From CAWDJT01 sp963828705 (lineage in GTDB: Bacteria > Desulfobacterota > Syntrophobacteria > Syntrophobacterales > Syntrophobacteraceae): a stretch of 64,000 bases of DNA. The notes beneath the pieces were generated by a model. It was not told where the DNA came from, searched no databases, and saw only the letters and a list, made by a program, of their open reading frames with translations. This document shows, piece by piece, positions 27,263-37,769 of this stretch (position 1 is its first letter; the number at the start of each line of letters is the position of its first letter). The translations under genes were made by a program, and so were the position numbers. The DNA lies in contig CAWHGA010000014.1 in NCBI GenBank assembly GCA_963828705.1, forward strand, positions 57,025-121,024, read 5' to 3'.

Positions 27263-29276
27263 CTAGAAATCCTTGAAATCATCCTCATCAAGAGGAATCA
27301 CCTGCTCGGGGCGGACTTCCTTGGCAGCGCCCAACTTGCCCGGTCTTGCACTTCTGGGTCGTGGGACTGCTTGTGGGAGGGCCTTGCGGGACCCCATCCC
27401 GGACCGTCCTGGCGGTAACTGTTTTCGGACTGAGGATGGTTCCTTGCCTTCGTCTTTGTCACCCACGGCACCCACCAGGGTGACCATGTCCTTGACGTGG
27501 GAGCGCATCTGTTCTGCCTGGGCATTCAATTCTTCTGAGGCCGCCGCCGATTCTTCTGCGGTGGCGGCGTTCTGCTGAACCACCTTATCCATGTTGGATA
27601 CGGCCTTGCCTATCTGCTCAATGCCCTGAGCCTGTTCAGTGGAAGCAGCGGCGATTTCGGCGATCAGTTCGCCCACCTTCTGTGAAGCGGAAGTGGCCGC
27701 GGTGAAGTTCTGGCTGGTTTTGGAGGCAAGTTCGCTACCGCGTTGCACTCGCCCGGCGGTGCCGTCGATCAATTCGCTGGTGTTCTTAGCCGCTTCGGCA
27801 GCGCGCATGGCCAGATTACGGACTTCATCGGCGACCACAGCAAAACCGGCCCCCGCTTCCCCAGCCCGCGCCGCTTCCACCGCCGCATTCAAGGCCAACA
27901 GGTTGGTCTGGAAAGCGATCTCATCGATGGTCTTGATGATCTTCTGGGTTTCGGTGCTGGCAGTGGAGATTTCCACCATAGCCTGTGCCAGATCGGCCAT
28001 GGAACGATCGGCGTCCTTCAGCATCTTGCCGACCTCTTGTCGCAGTGAGTTGGCTTGATTAGCGTTGTCGGCATTGCGTCGAGTCATGGAAGCCATCTGT
28101 TCCAGCGCCGAGGAAGACTCCTCAAGGGATGCGGCTTGGTCGGAGGCGCCTTCGGCCAGGGACTGACTGGCCGAGGAGACCTGGGCCGAGGCCGCGGCTA
28201 CCTGATCAGCACCATCGAAGAGCCCCGCAATGATCCGGCGAATGGGGCCGGTGATCGAGCGCGTTATGAAAAACCCGAGGGCGAGCGCCAGGAACACGCC
28301 GCCGGTTGCGCCTACAAGTGAAGCGGTCTTGAGGAAGTTGGCCTGTGTTTCGGCGGTCTTGGCGGTGGCGGAGGCGTTATCCCGGTTGATCTGCGCCAGT
28401 TTGCGCAGCAACTCGTTCGCCGCTCGTTGCTTTTGTGTCACAGGACCCAAGAGCTGCTCTTGCACCTGATTGCGCACCGCGATGGCTTCATCGGCCACTT
28501 TAAGCATGGCGAGAAATGCGGCAAAAGTCTTTTCCTCAGCCGTATCCATTTCCTTCTTGACTTCAAGGGCTTCCGCGACCTTGCCTTCCTGCGCCAGCCG
28601 CTTGGTCTTGCGGGCAGCCTCGTGGAACTGCTTGTGCGGCTCGATAGTGGACTGCAGCAGCTGGTTCAAAGCCGGATTGTCGGATTTGAACGTCGGGATC
28701 CATTTGCCGAAATTGCAGGCCGTGTGGTCCTCGCCGCCTGCAAACTGTTCCTTGGATAACAGCATGCGCAGCATCTGCCCGCTCAGCTTGTAGTGGTCGC
28801 CGCGGAACAACTCCAGGTTCTTGCCTAGCTCCTCGGGGTCGGAGATGCCGAGGCGGTCCAGGTCTTTGGACATGCCAACAAACTTGTCGTTTTCTTCGCG
28901 CCAGGCGTTCCACGCAGGCACAAACACGCTTCCAGGTCGCTTCAGCTTCTTTGGTCCGTGGCAGCGGCTCAAAGATTTTCCATGCCTTCTCATAATCCTC
29001 GCGGGCCTTGACGATGTTGTCGTATTGCCGCTGGCGCATTTCGGCCTTTAGCCCAGGGATACCTAATGTCCTCATCGAGCCCCGGATGTTCTCTGCGTTT
29101 CTTTCGATGATGAGCAGGTTGTCCACGCTGGGCAGCCGCACAAATCCGATTTCCTCGATGGCCTGGTCGCTCTTGACGGCGCCGTAGTAGCCCGAGATGC
29201 CCAGAAGCAGGGTGATCACCGCCACTGCCGCGAATCCGAGCAGCAGTTTCGTCCCCAGTTTCATGCTTTTTAGCAT
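27263..29276 (-). CDS. Methyl-accepting chemotaxis protein with CZB zinc-type motif, one frame break
   Basis: About 670 residues after repair. N-terminal helix LLLGFAAVAVITLLLGISGYYGA, a four-helix-bundle-like sensor region, and a segment DHTACNFGKWI...IEPHKQFHE whose Cys-x-(F)GKW plus His pattern fits the chemoreceptor zinc-binding (CZB) motif. Second helix GATGGVFLALALGFFITRS, HAMP, and signalling tip as in the neighbour. The frame breaks at about 28929; dropping one base joins EATWK to VFVPAWNAWREEN. The start ATG 29276 has GGAG sites upstream. Possible ligand: zinc or an oxidant (HOCl) acting on the Cys. Confidence 0.88.
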
Positions 29277-30161
29277 TTCTCCTTCTCTCCTTGCTTTTGC
29301 ATGCATTTTCGCCGGTCGGCCGGTGCACCAAATAGGATCAGGCCAGTTGCCTTTTTAGTCACGACGAGATTTTTCAACTCGCTTCCAGTGAGTTTTGCAA
29401 GAGGCTCTCTATAGATACACTTTGGAGCTAGTCCTATTTTCTTAACCACATGAGTTTTTATATCATTACCCGGGCAGCAGTGATGTATCCTATAGACAAA
29501 GGCTTCCGGATGCGAAAATGCTACCAGGCTGCTTAGCCGCGGATGCGGATTCCATCATGACTATCCTTCAGTCCCGTCATGAGGCATCCGGCGGCAGGGA
29601 CGCGAATGCCGGATATCGGGAGTCAAGATCAGGGGTTGCGATTCCGTTTCTGTCAATACGGGTGCTGAATCCGGTTTTCGGGATCCGAACCAATGGAACG
29701 GTGTGGCGTTTACATTATTCGCAATGGAATTGTAGCACAAAAACAAACGTGCCACCTAGGGGAGCCCCGGGAACAATATCGGCCACCGCGTGACCCCTGG
29801 TCCTGGGCGCAGCAAAGGCCAATTCATTCCAGAACAGAGCAGAACAGAAAACACCCTACTCTCGCATAATAAAGCTCTGTAAAGCCCATATCGGCAGTCG
29901 TAGGCCTAATATTAAGCAAAATTAAGCTGCCAAACACGGAGGAATAGGAAGTCACGGATCGGGGTTCAGGGGGTAGGCAGGTGACATGCTTCTACCCGTG
30001 ATTAATTTTATGTAGAATTGCGACAGTTTGTCGATTCCGGTTGAGATAGAGGCGATACTGGATTGCTGCTGATCGATCCCGCAGCATGCTAGTGGATTTG
30101 GTCTCAACTGGACGATCTCAGAACATGACGCTGGCAACAGCTGGAATGGGACAGCGAGACT
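29277..30161. other. 885-bp divergent intergenic region
   Basis: Separates the leftward MCP gene from the rightward chaperone operon and must carry both promoters. AT-richer than its flanks between 29380 and 29480. No ORF with family resemblance, no tRNA-like fold and no clear palindrome was found. Confidence 0.55.
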
Positions 30162-31154
30162 ATGGCCGTTAAGTTCAGAGATTACTATGAGGTGCTGAAT
30201 GTTTCGCGCGGGGCAACGCAGGAGGATATCCAGCGAGCTTACCGGAAGCTGGCGCGCAGGTATCATCCGGATGTGAGCAAGGAAACGGGGGCTGAAGACA
30301 AATTTAAGGAAATCAACGAAGCCTATCAAGTTCTGAGTGACAATGAAAAGCGCAAAAAATACGATGAGTTGGGCGCCAACTGGCAGGCTGGTCAAGATTT
30401 CCGCCCGCCACCGGGATGGGAAACGCAGTTCACCCACGGTCCTGGGGAAGGCCCCGGGCGGACCGAATTCCATTTTGGTGGAGCCGGAGATTTTAGCGAT
30501 TTCTTTGAAACGCTCTTTGGTGGGTCTGGTTTTCGGGAGGCTTTTGGGAGAGGGCAGGGTGGGCCACGAGCCAAACCCATGTGGCGGGAACGAGGCACGG
30601 ATCAGGAAGCCACCCTGCGCATCACTCTGGGGGAAGCCTACCACGGCGCGACCAAGGCTTTAACCTTGCAGACGCAGGCCGTGACCCCCGATGGCCAGAT
30701 CAGCACCACCGACAAGAGCTACGAAGTCAGAATTCCGGCGGGCATTCTGCCAGGACAGAAAATCCGGCTGGCCGGACAGGGAAGTGCCGGGATCGGTGGT
30801 GCGGAGAAGGGGGATCTCTACCTGCGGATTGAAATCGAACCCCATCCTGTTTGCCGTCTGGAAGGCCGACACCTCCATATGGAGCTGCCGGTAACTCCAT
30901 GGGAGGCGGCTTTGGGTGGGGAAGTCCAGCTGACTACCCTGTCGGGTTCGGTGAGCCTCAAGGTTCCGCCTGGCGCCAGGAGCGGACAGAAGTTGAGGCT
31001 GCGGGGTAAGGGTATGCCATCACCGCGGGGCATCCCAGGTGATCTCTATGTGGAGGTGAGTATCCAGGTTCCCAGGGAGTTGTCCGCAAAGGAAAAAGAG
31101 CTGTTTGAGGAACTGCAGCGGGAGTCCAGGTTCAATCCACGCCAAGGATCCTAA
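30162..31154 (+). CDS. cbpA: CbpA-type DnaJ-family co-chaperone
   Basis: 330 residues. J domain at residues 5-70 with the HPD motif in RYHPDVSKE, a Gly/Phe-rich linker (GGAGDFSDFFETLFGG), no zinc-finger domain, and two C-terminal beta-sandwich substrate domains (IPAGILPGQKIRLAGQG, PPGARSGQKLRLRGKG). That layout is CbpA (type II J protein), a DnaK activator. CbpM follows 31 bp later, which supports it. Confidence 0.93.
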   Translation: MAVKFRDYYEVLNVSRGATQEDIQRAYRKLARRYHPDVSKETGAEDKFKEINEAYQVLSDNEKRKKYDELGANWQAGQDFRPPPGWETQFTHGPGEGPGRTEFHFGGAGDFSDFFETLFGGSGFREAFGRGQGGPRAKPMWRERGTDQEATLRITLGEAYHGATKALTLQTQAVTPDGQISTTDKSYEVRIPAGILPGQKIRLAGQGSAGIGGAEKGDLYLRIEIEPHPVCRLEGRHLHMELPVTPWEAALGGEVQLTTLSGSVSLKVPPGARSGQKLRLRGKGMPSPRGIPGDLYVEVSIQVPRELSAKEKELFEELQRESRFNPRQGS

Positions 31155-31185
31155 GGTGTGTCGCGGTAAAGGAGGACCGATAGTC

Positions 31186-31518
31186 ATGGCCGAACAAACA
31201 ACCTTGTTGATAAAACTCCGGAGCACGATGGTTTCGACCGCCTACCTATCGATCAGGGAGTTGGCCCATAGCTGCGATGTACGACCGGATCTGGTGACTC
31301 GCCTCGTCACCCTGGGTTTGCTTGATCCGGCGGGACGTGATGTCAACGACGAACCGTGGTTTGAAGCCGGGGCGGTGCCGCTGCTGCTCAAAATCCTGCG
31401 CCTCCGTTATGACCTGGGTATCAACTACGCTGGCATCGGTGTTGTGCTGGAACTCATGGACCGAATGGACAGAATGGAAGAGCGCATCAGGGAGCTGGAG
31501 ATCCTGCTTTTCCCCTAA
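31186..31518 (+). CDS. cbpM: CbpM-like modulator (MerR-type fold)
   Basis: 110 residues. An N-terminal winged-helix-like part (LSIRELAHSCDVRPDLVTRLVTLGLLDP) and a C-terminal helix with heptad Met/Leu (LELMDRMDRMEERIRELEILL). Fits CbpM, the specific inhibitor of CbpA, by size and position. Start ATG 31186 follows GGAGGACC; a longer frame exists upstream but would overlap cbpA. Confidence 0.86.
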   Translation: MAEQTTLLIKLRSTMVSTAYLSIRELAHSCDVRPDLVTRLVTLGLLDPAGRDVNDEPWFEAGAVPLLLKILRLRYDLGINYAGIGVVLELMDRMDRMEERIRELEILLFP

Positions 31519-31742
31519 GACGTGCCAGAAGGCGGCCATGTGCGGCTGTGAGTGGCGACGCCTCTGGTCTTGCGGCAGTCGAGTACCAACTCGGCACCCA
31601 GCAAGGAATTGCGCTTGACTGCTTGCGGGGGCTGGCCTTATGCCGGCCTGCCAACTGTTCTGGGTCGGACAATTGAGGGTCTACAACTGACATAGACTGG
31701 ATGATATCGGTTCGGATGATGAGTAAAGGAAGGAGTTCGAAT

Positions 31743-34362
31743 ATGGATTTCAATAAGATTTACCGTGAAATCCCAAGAAGCCATACAGGCGGCTCAAACC
31801 AAGGCGGTCCGTTACGGCCACCTGGAAGTTGACGGTGAACATCTGCTGGTGGTGCTTATGGAGCAGGCAGACGGATTGGTGCCGCGGCTGCTTCAGAAGA
31901 TGGGGGTACCCCTTGACGGATTGCGCAGCCGCATCGAACAGGAACTGGAAAGGAAACCGCGGGTTAGCGGCCCCGGGGCTGAAGCCGGAAAGGTCTACGT
32001 CACCCAACGCCTCAACCGGCTGCTGGTAAAGGCAGAGGATGAGGCCAGACGACTCAAGGATGAGTATGTTTCGGTGGAACATATCCTGCTGGGCTTCATT
32101 GAAGAGGGTGGGGGCACGGCTGCCGGCAAGATCCTGCGCGAGTTTGGTGTCAACCGCGACCTGTTTCTGCAGACCCTCATTGAGGTGCGCGGCCACCAGC
32201 GAGTTACCAGCGCCACACCGGAAACGACCTATGAGGCGCTGCAGAAGTATGGCCGGGACCTGGTGCAGGAGGCCCGCAGCAACAAGCTGGATCCGGTCAT
32301 CGGCCGCGACGCGGAAATCCGCCGGGTGATCCGCATTCTCAGCCGCAAGACCAAGAACAACCCGGTACTCATTGGTGAACCCGGGGTTGGCAAGACCGCC
32401 ATCGTTGAAGGTCTGGCGCACCGCATCGTGCGCGGCGACGTTCCCGAAGGCCTGAAAGACAAGACCATCTTCGCTTTGGATATGGGGGCTCTGGTGGCTG
32501 GGGCCAAGTATCGCGGCGAATTCGAAGAACGGCTCAAGGCGGTGTTGCAGGAAATCAAGCAATCGGAAGGCGGTATCCTGCTCTTTATCGATGAACTGCA
32601 CACTATCGTTGGGGCAGGCCGTGCCGAAGGCTCCATGGATGCCGGCAACATGCTTAAACCCATGCTGGCACGGGGTGAGTTGCACTGCATCGGCGCCACC
32701 ACGTTGGACGAGTACCGCAAGTACATCGAAAAAGACGCGGCGCTGGAACGGCGTTTTCAGCCGGTCCAGGTAGACCAGCCGACGGTCGAGGATACCATCT
32801 CGATCCTTCGGGGGCTCAAGGAGCGCTTCGAAGTCCATCACGGGGTTAAGATCCAGGACAGTGCTCTGGTGACCTCGGCGGTACTGTCTCATCGTTACAT
32901 CTCCGATCGTTTTCTGCCGGACAAGGCCATCGATCTGGTGGATGAGGCCTGCGCCATGATCCGGACCGAAATTGATTCCATGCCGGCCGAACTCGATGAA
33001 GTGACACGCCGGGTGATGCAGCTCGAAATCGAAGAGGCGGCACTTAAGAAGGAACGAGACAAAGGCAGCCAGGAACGGCTGGAAGGGTTGCGCAAAGAGC
33101 TGGCGGAACTACGGGACCAGACCCAGGTCATGCGTGCCCAATGGGACGCGGAAAAGCAAGGGATCAAGAAAGTTCAATCGCTGCGTGAAGAAATCGAAAA
33201 AGTGCGGCGTGATATCGATGTGGCGGAACGCCAGTATGATCTCAATCGCGCTGCTGAACTCAAACATGGCAAACTCCCTGAATTGGAGCGCCGGCTGGGC
33301 GCCGAAGAACACGAACTCAACGCCCGGCAAGGCAGCAACCGGCTGCTCCGCGAAGAAGTCACCGAAGAGGAAATCTCGGAAATCGTTTCCCGCTGGACTG
33401 GCATCCCGGTCACGCGCCTCATGGAAAGCGAACGCGAAAAGCTGCTGGGGCTCGATGAAATCCTTCACCGTCGCGTGGTGGGCCAGGACGAAGCGGTACA
33501 ATTGGTGGCGGATGCCGTTATCCGTGCCCGCGCCGGTATCAAGGACCCGCGCCGTCCCATTGGGTCATTCATTTTTTTGGGGCCCACCGGAGTGGGAAAA
33601 ACGGAACTGGGCAAAACCTTGGCGGAAGCCCTGTTTGATAGCGAGGACAATGTGGTGCGCATCGATATGAGCGAGTACATGGAGCGCCATACGGTTTCGC
33701 GGCTCATCGGTGCGCCGCCAGGATACGTGGGCTACGAGGAAGGGGGCCAGCTCACTGAAGCGGTGCGTCGTAAGCCTTACTGCGTTATCCTCTTTGACGA
33801 AATCGAGAAGGCGCACCACGATGTGTTCAACGTCCTTCTGCAAATCCTTGATGATGGCCGTCTCACCGATGCTCAAGGGCGAACCGTGGATTTCAAGAAC
33901 ACCGTCATCATCATGACCAGCAATATTGGCTCGCCCCATCTCCTGGAAGGGGTGACCGATCGGGGTGAGATTAAGGAAGAAGCGCGCCGGCAGGTTTTGG
34001 CCGAACTGCATCACCATTTCCGCCCGGAATTTCTGAATCGAGTCGACGATATCGTGTTGTTCAAACCGCTGACCCTGGCGGAAGTCACCGTCATCGTCGA
34101 TTTGCTCACCGAAGACCTCGCTAAACGACTCAAGGATCGGCGTATCCGTCTTGAAATCACTTCGGCGGCCAAGGAATTCATCGCCCGCTCCGGCTACGAT
34201 CCGGTCTATGGCGCCCGCCCCCTCAAGCGGTTCCTTCAGCGCCAGCTGGAAACGCGCATCGGACGGGCGCTTATCGGTGGTGGTGTGGTGGAAGGTGCCA
34301 CCATCAAGGTGGATCTGACCAACGACGAACTGGTGGTATCTCATGGAGCCGTCGGAACTTGA
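31743..34362 (+). CDS. clpB: ClpB disaggregase, frame break near start
   Basis: About 872-residue AAA+ disaggregase acting with DnaK. N domain from MDFNKF; first Walker A GEPGVGKTAIVEGLA, coiled-coil middle domain (residues ~400-530, rich in Glu/Lys/Arg), second Walker A GPTGVGKTELGKTL, and sensor/C-terminal domain FLNRVDDIVLFKPL and DPVYGARPLKRF. An extra A at about 31758 (AATAAGATTTACC) puts the first five codons in another frame; without it the start reads MDFNKFTVKSQEA. AAGGAAGG lies upstream of ATG 31743. Third gene of a cbpA-cbpM-clpB stress cluster. Confidence 0.95.
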
Positions 34363-34477
34363 GGGCGTGAGGGTGGGAATCCTGCTCATGACCAGGCCGG
34401 GTGGTTAGCCCCTGAACCCTCATTTCGTCAGGAGATTCCGTGGCGCCCTGCTGCCCCAAAGTGGAGGAACAAAAATC

Positions 34478-35554
34478 ATGAACATAGTCATTATGGCGGG
34501 TGGGTCGGGGACACGTTTCTGGCCTATGAGTCGGGAGGCGCGTCCCAAGCAGCTCCTCAAGGTAGTTGGTGATCAACCCATGGTACGGGCGACTTACGAA
34601 CGCGTGAAGGAACTGGCAATCGACGAACAATTTGTCGTGGTGGTGGGTCAGGAGCACCTGGCGGAAACCAGTCAGCTCTTTGCCGATACCCGGGTTCGTA
34701 TTCTGGCCGAGGCGCTGGGGCGCAACACGGCGCCGTGTATTGGGCTGGCAGCCAAGTACCTGGAGTCAAAAGGAAACAACCAGCCCATGGTGATCCTGCC
34801 GGCGGATCACTACATTGGCAGGCCGATGGTGTTTCGCAAGGCTTTGCGGCAGGCGGTGGCTCAGGCCGAGCTGGGGGGCATCGTGACTTTGGGTATCGTC
34901 CCCACAAGACCCGAGACCGGTTATGGGTATATTGAACAGGAAGCAGCGCCTGATGGTTTGAATGAATCGTCTCTGCAACGGGTCCGGCGCTTTGTGGAGA
35001 AACCGCACCTGGAACTGGCCAAGCATTATCTGCTCAGTGGCAATTTCTACTGGAATGCCGGGATCTTTGTGGCAACCCCTAAGACCCTTCTGGGAGAATT
35101 TGCGACCCTCATGCCGCAGTTTTTCGACGGGTTGGAACAATTGGCTGCACACTTTGACCAGCCTGATTTTGCTGAAACCCTGACCCGTCTCTACCAAAGG
35201 ACCGACAACATCTCCTTCGATTATGCCATCATGGAAGCCACCCGCCAGCCGGTCTACGTGATTCCCTGCGATTGCGGCTGGAGTGACGTCGGTTCCTGGA
35301 ACAGTCTTTACGAAGTGCGTAACGTCGAACAGGACGAACGGGGCAACGTCCAGGAGGGCGACGCCATCATGCTGGACTGTGCTGCTTCGTTCGTGATGGC
35401 GAAAGGAAAACGGCTGGTGGCGGCTTTGGGGTTGCGGAATGTGCTCGTGGTCGATACCGAAGATGCCTTGCTGGTGGCCGATCTGGAGCGAAGTCAGGAT
35501 GTCAAGAAGATCACTTCGGCGTTGCGGCAGAAGGGCTGGCCTGGGTTGCTATGA
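34478..35554 (+). CDS. manC: Mannose-1-phosphate guanylyltransferase
   Basis: Makes GDP-mannose from mannose-1-phosphate and GTP. 358 residues, nucleotidyltransferase part only (no isomerase domain of the longer ManC/AlgA forms). Signature GGSGTRFWPMSREARPKQLL at residues 8-27, LPADHYIG, FVEKPHLELA and CGWSDVGSWNSLYEV. The lysine of FVEKP binds the sugar phosphate. ATG follows AGTGGAGGAAC. Stands alone; 115 bp after clpB. Confidence 0.93.
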   Translation: MNIVIMAGGSGTRFWPMSREARPKQLLKVVGDQPMVRATYERVKELAIDEQFVVVVGQEHLAETSQLFADTRVRILAEALGRNTAPCIGLAAKYLESKGNNQPMVILPADHYIGRPMVFRKALRQAVAQAELGGIVTLGIVPTRPETGYGYIEQEAAPDGLNESSLQRVRRFVEKPHLELAKHYLLSGNFYWNAGIFVATPKTLLGEFATLMPQFFDGLEQLAAHFDQPDFAETLTRLYQRTDNISFDYAIMEATRQPVYVIPCDCGWSDVGSWNSLYEVRNVEQDERGNVQEGDAIMLDCAASFVMAKGKRLVAALGLRNVLVVDTEDALLVADLERSQDVKKITSALRQKGWPGLL

Positions 35555-35716
35555 AGCGATTGGTTTGGCGCAGAAGTTTCCCGGTGTCGGCGTGTCGGGG
35601 ACTCAAGGTTGAGCCATCCCTCATCAGTTTCCGAATTATTGGCCAGAGCCGCAAGCCATTGCGTCAGCGATGTTGAAACGGCCACGGTTGAGCTGCCCTG
35701 ACCCAGATGGAGGGAT

Positions 35717-35972
35717 CAAAGGCCAAGACTGCGGTTGGACGGGTGCCGGTTTGACAGGATCAGCGGCTACCAGTTGGTCAAGGGTTTTCGCGGCAAACCT
35801 GCGGTGGATGTGGAATCCATCGAACGCCTGTTGGTAAGCCTTTCCCATCTGGCCAGTCAATCACCCGGAAATCGAGGAAATGGATATCAATCCGCTGCTG
35901 GTGCACTCCGAGGGGCAGGGTGCCACGGTGGCCGATTGCCGCATGGTGCTTTTTGATGGCAGCGAGGGTTGA
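35717..35972 (+). pseudogene. C-terminal remnant of NDP-forming acyl-CoA synthetase (ATP-grasp)
   Basis: Reads RISGYQLVKGFRGKPAVDVE then, one base later (break at about 35858), HPEIEEMDINPLLVHSEG and ends with GSEG-stop. These blocks are the end of the ATP-grasp beta domain of ADP-forming acetyl/acyl-CoA synthetases and the related Pat acetyltransferases. Everything N-terminal is missing, so it is a truncated gene rather than only a frame error. Confidence 0.72.
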
Positions 35973-36527
35973 CGCGCCGGGGTGACGGATTTAGCTTCTA
36001 CTTATTCCTGGACCACAGCCACTGAACGTGAATGCGGGAAAGGTGTGAACCCAGGGGGAACGGCGGACGGTTTGGTCGATTCCCGTGGGTGTGAGAGTGA
36101 CCGTTGACAACATCTCGGTGCTTGACGCACCGCCACTGACAGGTGCCTTTGCTATGGACATGATCATTATCGCCATCGCCCTTTTGTCGATCACTTCGAC
36201 GTGTTGGAACGGCAATTTGCATGGTCTGCGGCTTGCCGTTGTGCGCCATACCGATTATAACCAGATGTGCCCGCTCACAGCGGCCTTCCAGCTGAACAGC
36301 TCTTTGGAGACAAACAGCTGCCTTAAGGACTGCCAGGAAACAAGTTGGTTCTTTCGAGCTTAACGTGAGGTAGGCTTTCGAGTCTGCCAAGCTGATGACT
36401 CCGTACCCTTTCATATATGGCCGGCTCAAAAGCCGGCCCCTACAGATTTTGGACGACCGTTCAAATTGCTTTTTGACAGCGCTTTAATTGCTTCCAACCC
36501 CCAGACATTGACAAGAAGGTGAAGACC
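35973..36527. other. 555-bp gap before tpx, no gene seen
   Basis: No ORF with family resemblance. A short perfect palindrome GGCCGGCT-CAAA-AGCCGGCC lies at about 36419-36438, 90 bp before tpx, without a T-run. A promoter for tpx is expected here but I cannot place it. Confidence 0.5.
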
Positions 36528-37043
36528 ATGAAGGAACGTACTGGTTTGGTAACCATGAAGGGCAATCCGGTTACTCTGTTAGGGAATGAGGTCAAGGTAG
36601 GGGATGTGGCGCCGGATTTTGAGGTGGTGGATACCGGTCTTGCGCCGGTGAAGTTCTCTTCGTTTCGAGGCAAGGTATGCATCCTTTCCGCCGTGCCGTC
36701 CCTGGATACCCCGGTGTGTGACCTGGAGACCCGTCGCTTCAACAGCGAAGCCCTTCAACTTGGTGATGATGTGGAGGTTCTCACTGTCAGTATGGACCTG
36801 CCGTTTGCCCAGGCGCGCTGGTGTGGCGCGGCCGGGGTCACGCGGGTGAAGACCTTCTCGGATCATCGCGATGCTGCCTTCGGCTCCGGTTATGGCGTTT
36901 TAATCAAGGGCTTGCGTCTGCTGGCCCGCGCCGTGTTTGTGGTGGACCGCCAGGGTGTGGTCCGCTACCTGGAACTGGTCAAGGAAATCGCCACAGAACC
37001 GGACTACGCGGCGGTGTTGGATGCCGTCAAGAAGTGCCTGTGA
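36528..37043 (+). CDS. tpx: Thiol peroxidase
   Basis: Atypical two-Cys peroxiredoxin reducing peroxides with thioredoxin-type donors. 171 residues; peroxidatic Cys in PSLDTPVCDLETR, resolving Cys in ARWCGAAGV, catalytic Arg in GLRLLARAVFVVD. Start at ATG 36528 (MKERTGLVTMKG), following AAGAAGGTG. First gene of the oxidant-defence island. Confidence 0.95.
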   Translation: MKERTGLVTMKGNPVTLLGNEVKVGDVAPDFEVVDTGLAPVKFSSFRGKVCILSAVPSLDTPVCDLETRRFNSEALQLGDDVEVLTVSMDLPFAQARWCGAAGVTRVKTFSDHRDAAFGSGYGVLIKGLRLLARAVFVVDRQGVVRYLELVKEIATEPDYAAVLDAVKKCL

Positions 37044-37174
37044 CCTACGGAAGTAAGTTGTGAGGCCTAAGGCGCGGCTAATGAAGCGCATATGGTCAGT
37101 GTTGAAGTGTGAGTCGTGCAACTATGTAGTGCAACGTTTGAACCCCGTGAAAACTAACAAAGGAGAGCAAAAAC

Positions 37175-37549
37175 ATGGCTGAGAAGCTGCAAATTTACAA
37201 GTGTGAACTGTGCGGCAATGTGGTGGAAGTTGTTCATGGTGGGGCCGGGGAACTGGTGTGCTGCGGACAACCCATGAAGCTTTTTGTGGAAAACACCGTG
37301 GATGCTGCTCGTGAGAAGCATGTACCGGTGGTGGAACAGACTGCTGATGGTGTGAAGGTCAAGGTCGGCAGCGTGGCGCATCCCATGGAAGAGAAGCACT
37401 ACATTGAATGGATCGAAGTGATTGACGCTCAGGGGAAAGCCTATCGCCAGTTCCTCAATCCTGGTGAGACCCCGGAAGCGACCTTCTGCCTCAAAGGGGC
37501 CGTAACAGCTCGAGAGTACTGCAATCTGCACGGCCTTTGGAAAGGGTAA
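37175..37549 (+). CDS. dfx: Desulfoferrodoxin (superoxide reductase)
   Basis: Reduces superoxide to peroxide without making oxygen, in the cytoplasm of anaerobes. 124 residues: N-terminal rubredoxin-like iron site CELCGN...CCGQPM, then the catalytic iron domain with EKHVPVVE, HPMEEKHYIEWIEV and CNLHGLWKG (His and Cys ligands). Two-iron class. Preceded by AAAGGAG. Electron donor is likely the rubredoxin encoded at 49.3 kb. Confidence 0.96.
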   Translation: MAEKLQIYKCELCGNVVEVVHGGAGELVCCGQPMKLFVENTVDAAREKHVPVVEQTADGVKVKVGSVAHPMEEKHYIEWIEVIDAQGKAYRQFLNPGETPEATFCLKGAVTAREYCNLHGLWKG

Positions 37550-37555
37550 AGGGCC

Positions 37556-37633
37556 ATGTTGAGCGCCAAGATGCTGAAGGCTCTCAATGATCAAATCAAT
37601 GCCGAGTTCTACTCGTCTTACCTCCAGAGTTGA
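37556..37633 (+). pseudogene. Ferritin N-terminal remnant
   Basis: Twenty-five codons reading MLSAKMLKALNDQINAEFYS then SYLQS and stop. This is the first helix of bacterial ferritin (E-x-x-x-E-F-Y region). Nothing downstream resembles the remaining helices, so most of the gene appears deleted. Immediately follows dfx, as ferritin genes often do in anaerobes. Confidence 0.7.
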
Positions 37634-37769
37634 AATCTGGTCTGCTGCCGAAATGGGTACTTTGAGTGACTCGCTTCCGCCAATGGGTGGACCTGGTTTT
37701 CCTCCTCCCGAGCCAACCCCGTAAAGCCGCCGGTTTGCCACCCTGGCGGCTATCATCCAGGAGACTTCT

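Noticed and set aside
29518..29793. 91-codon plus ORF in the MCP-cbpA gap
   Set aside because: No start signal, no similarity; region is probably regulatory.
35998..36429. 143-codon minus ORF before tpx
   Set aside because: Low-complexity His/Arg composition without family resemblance; probably chance in a gene-poor gap.
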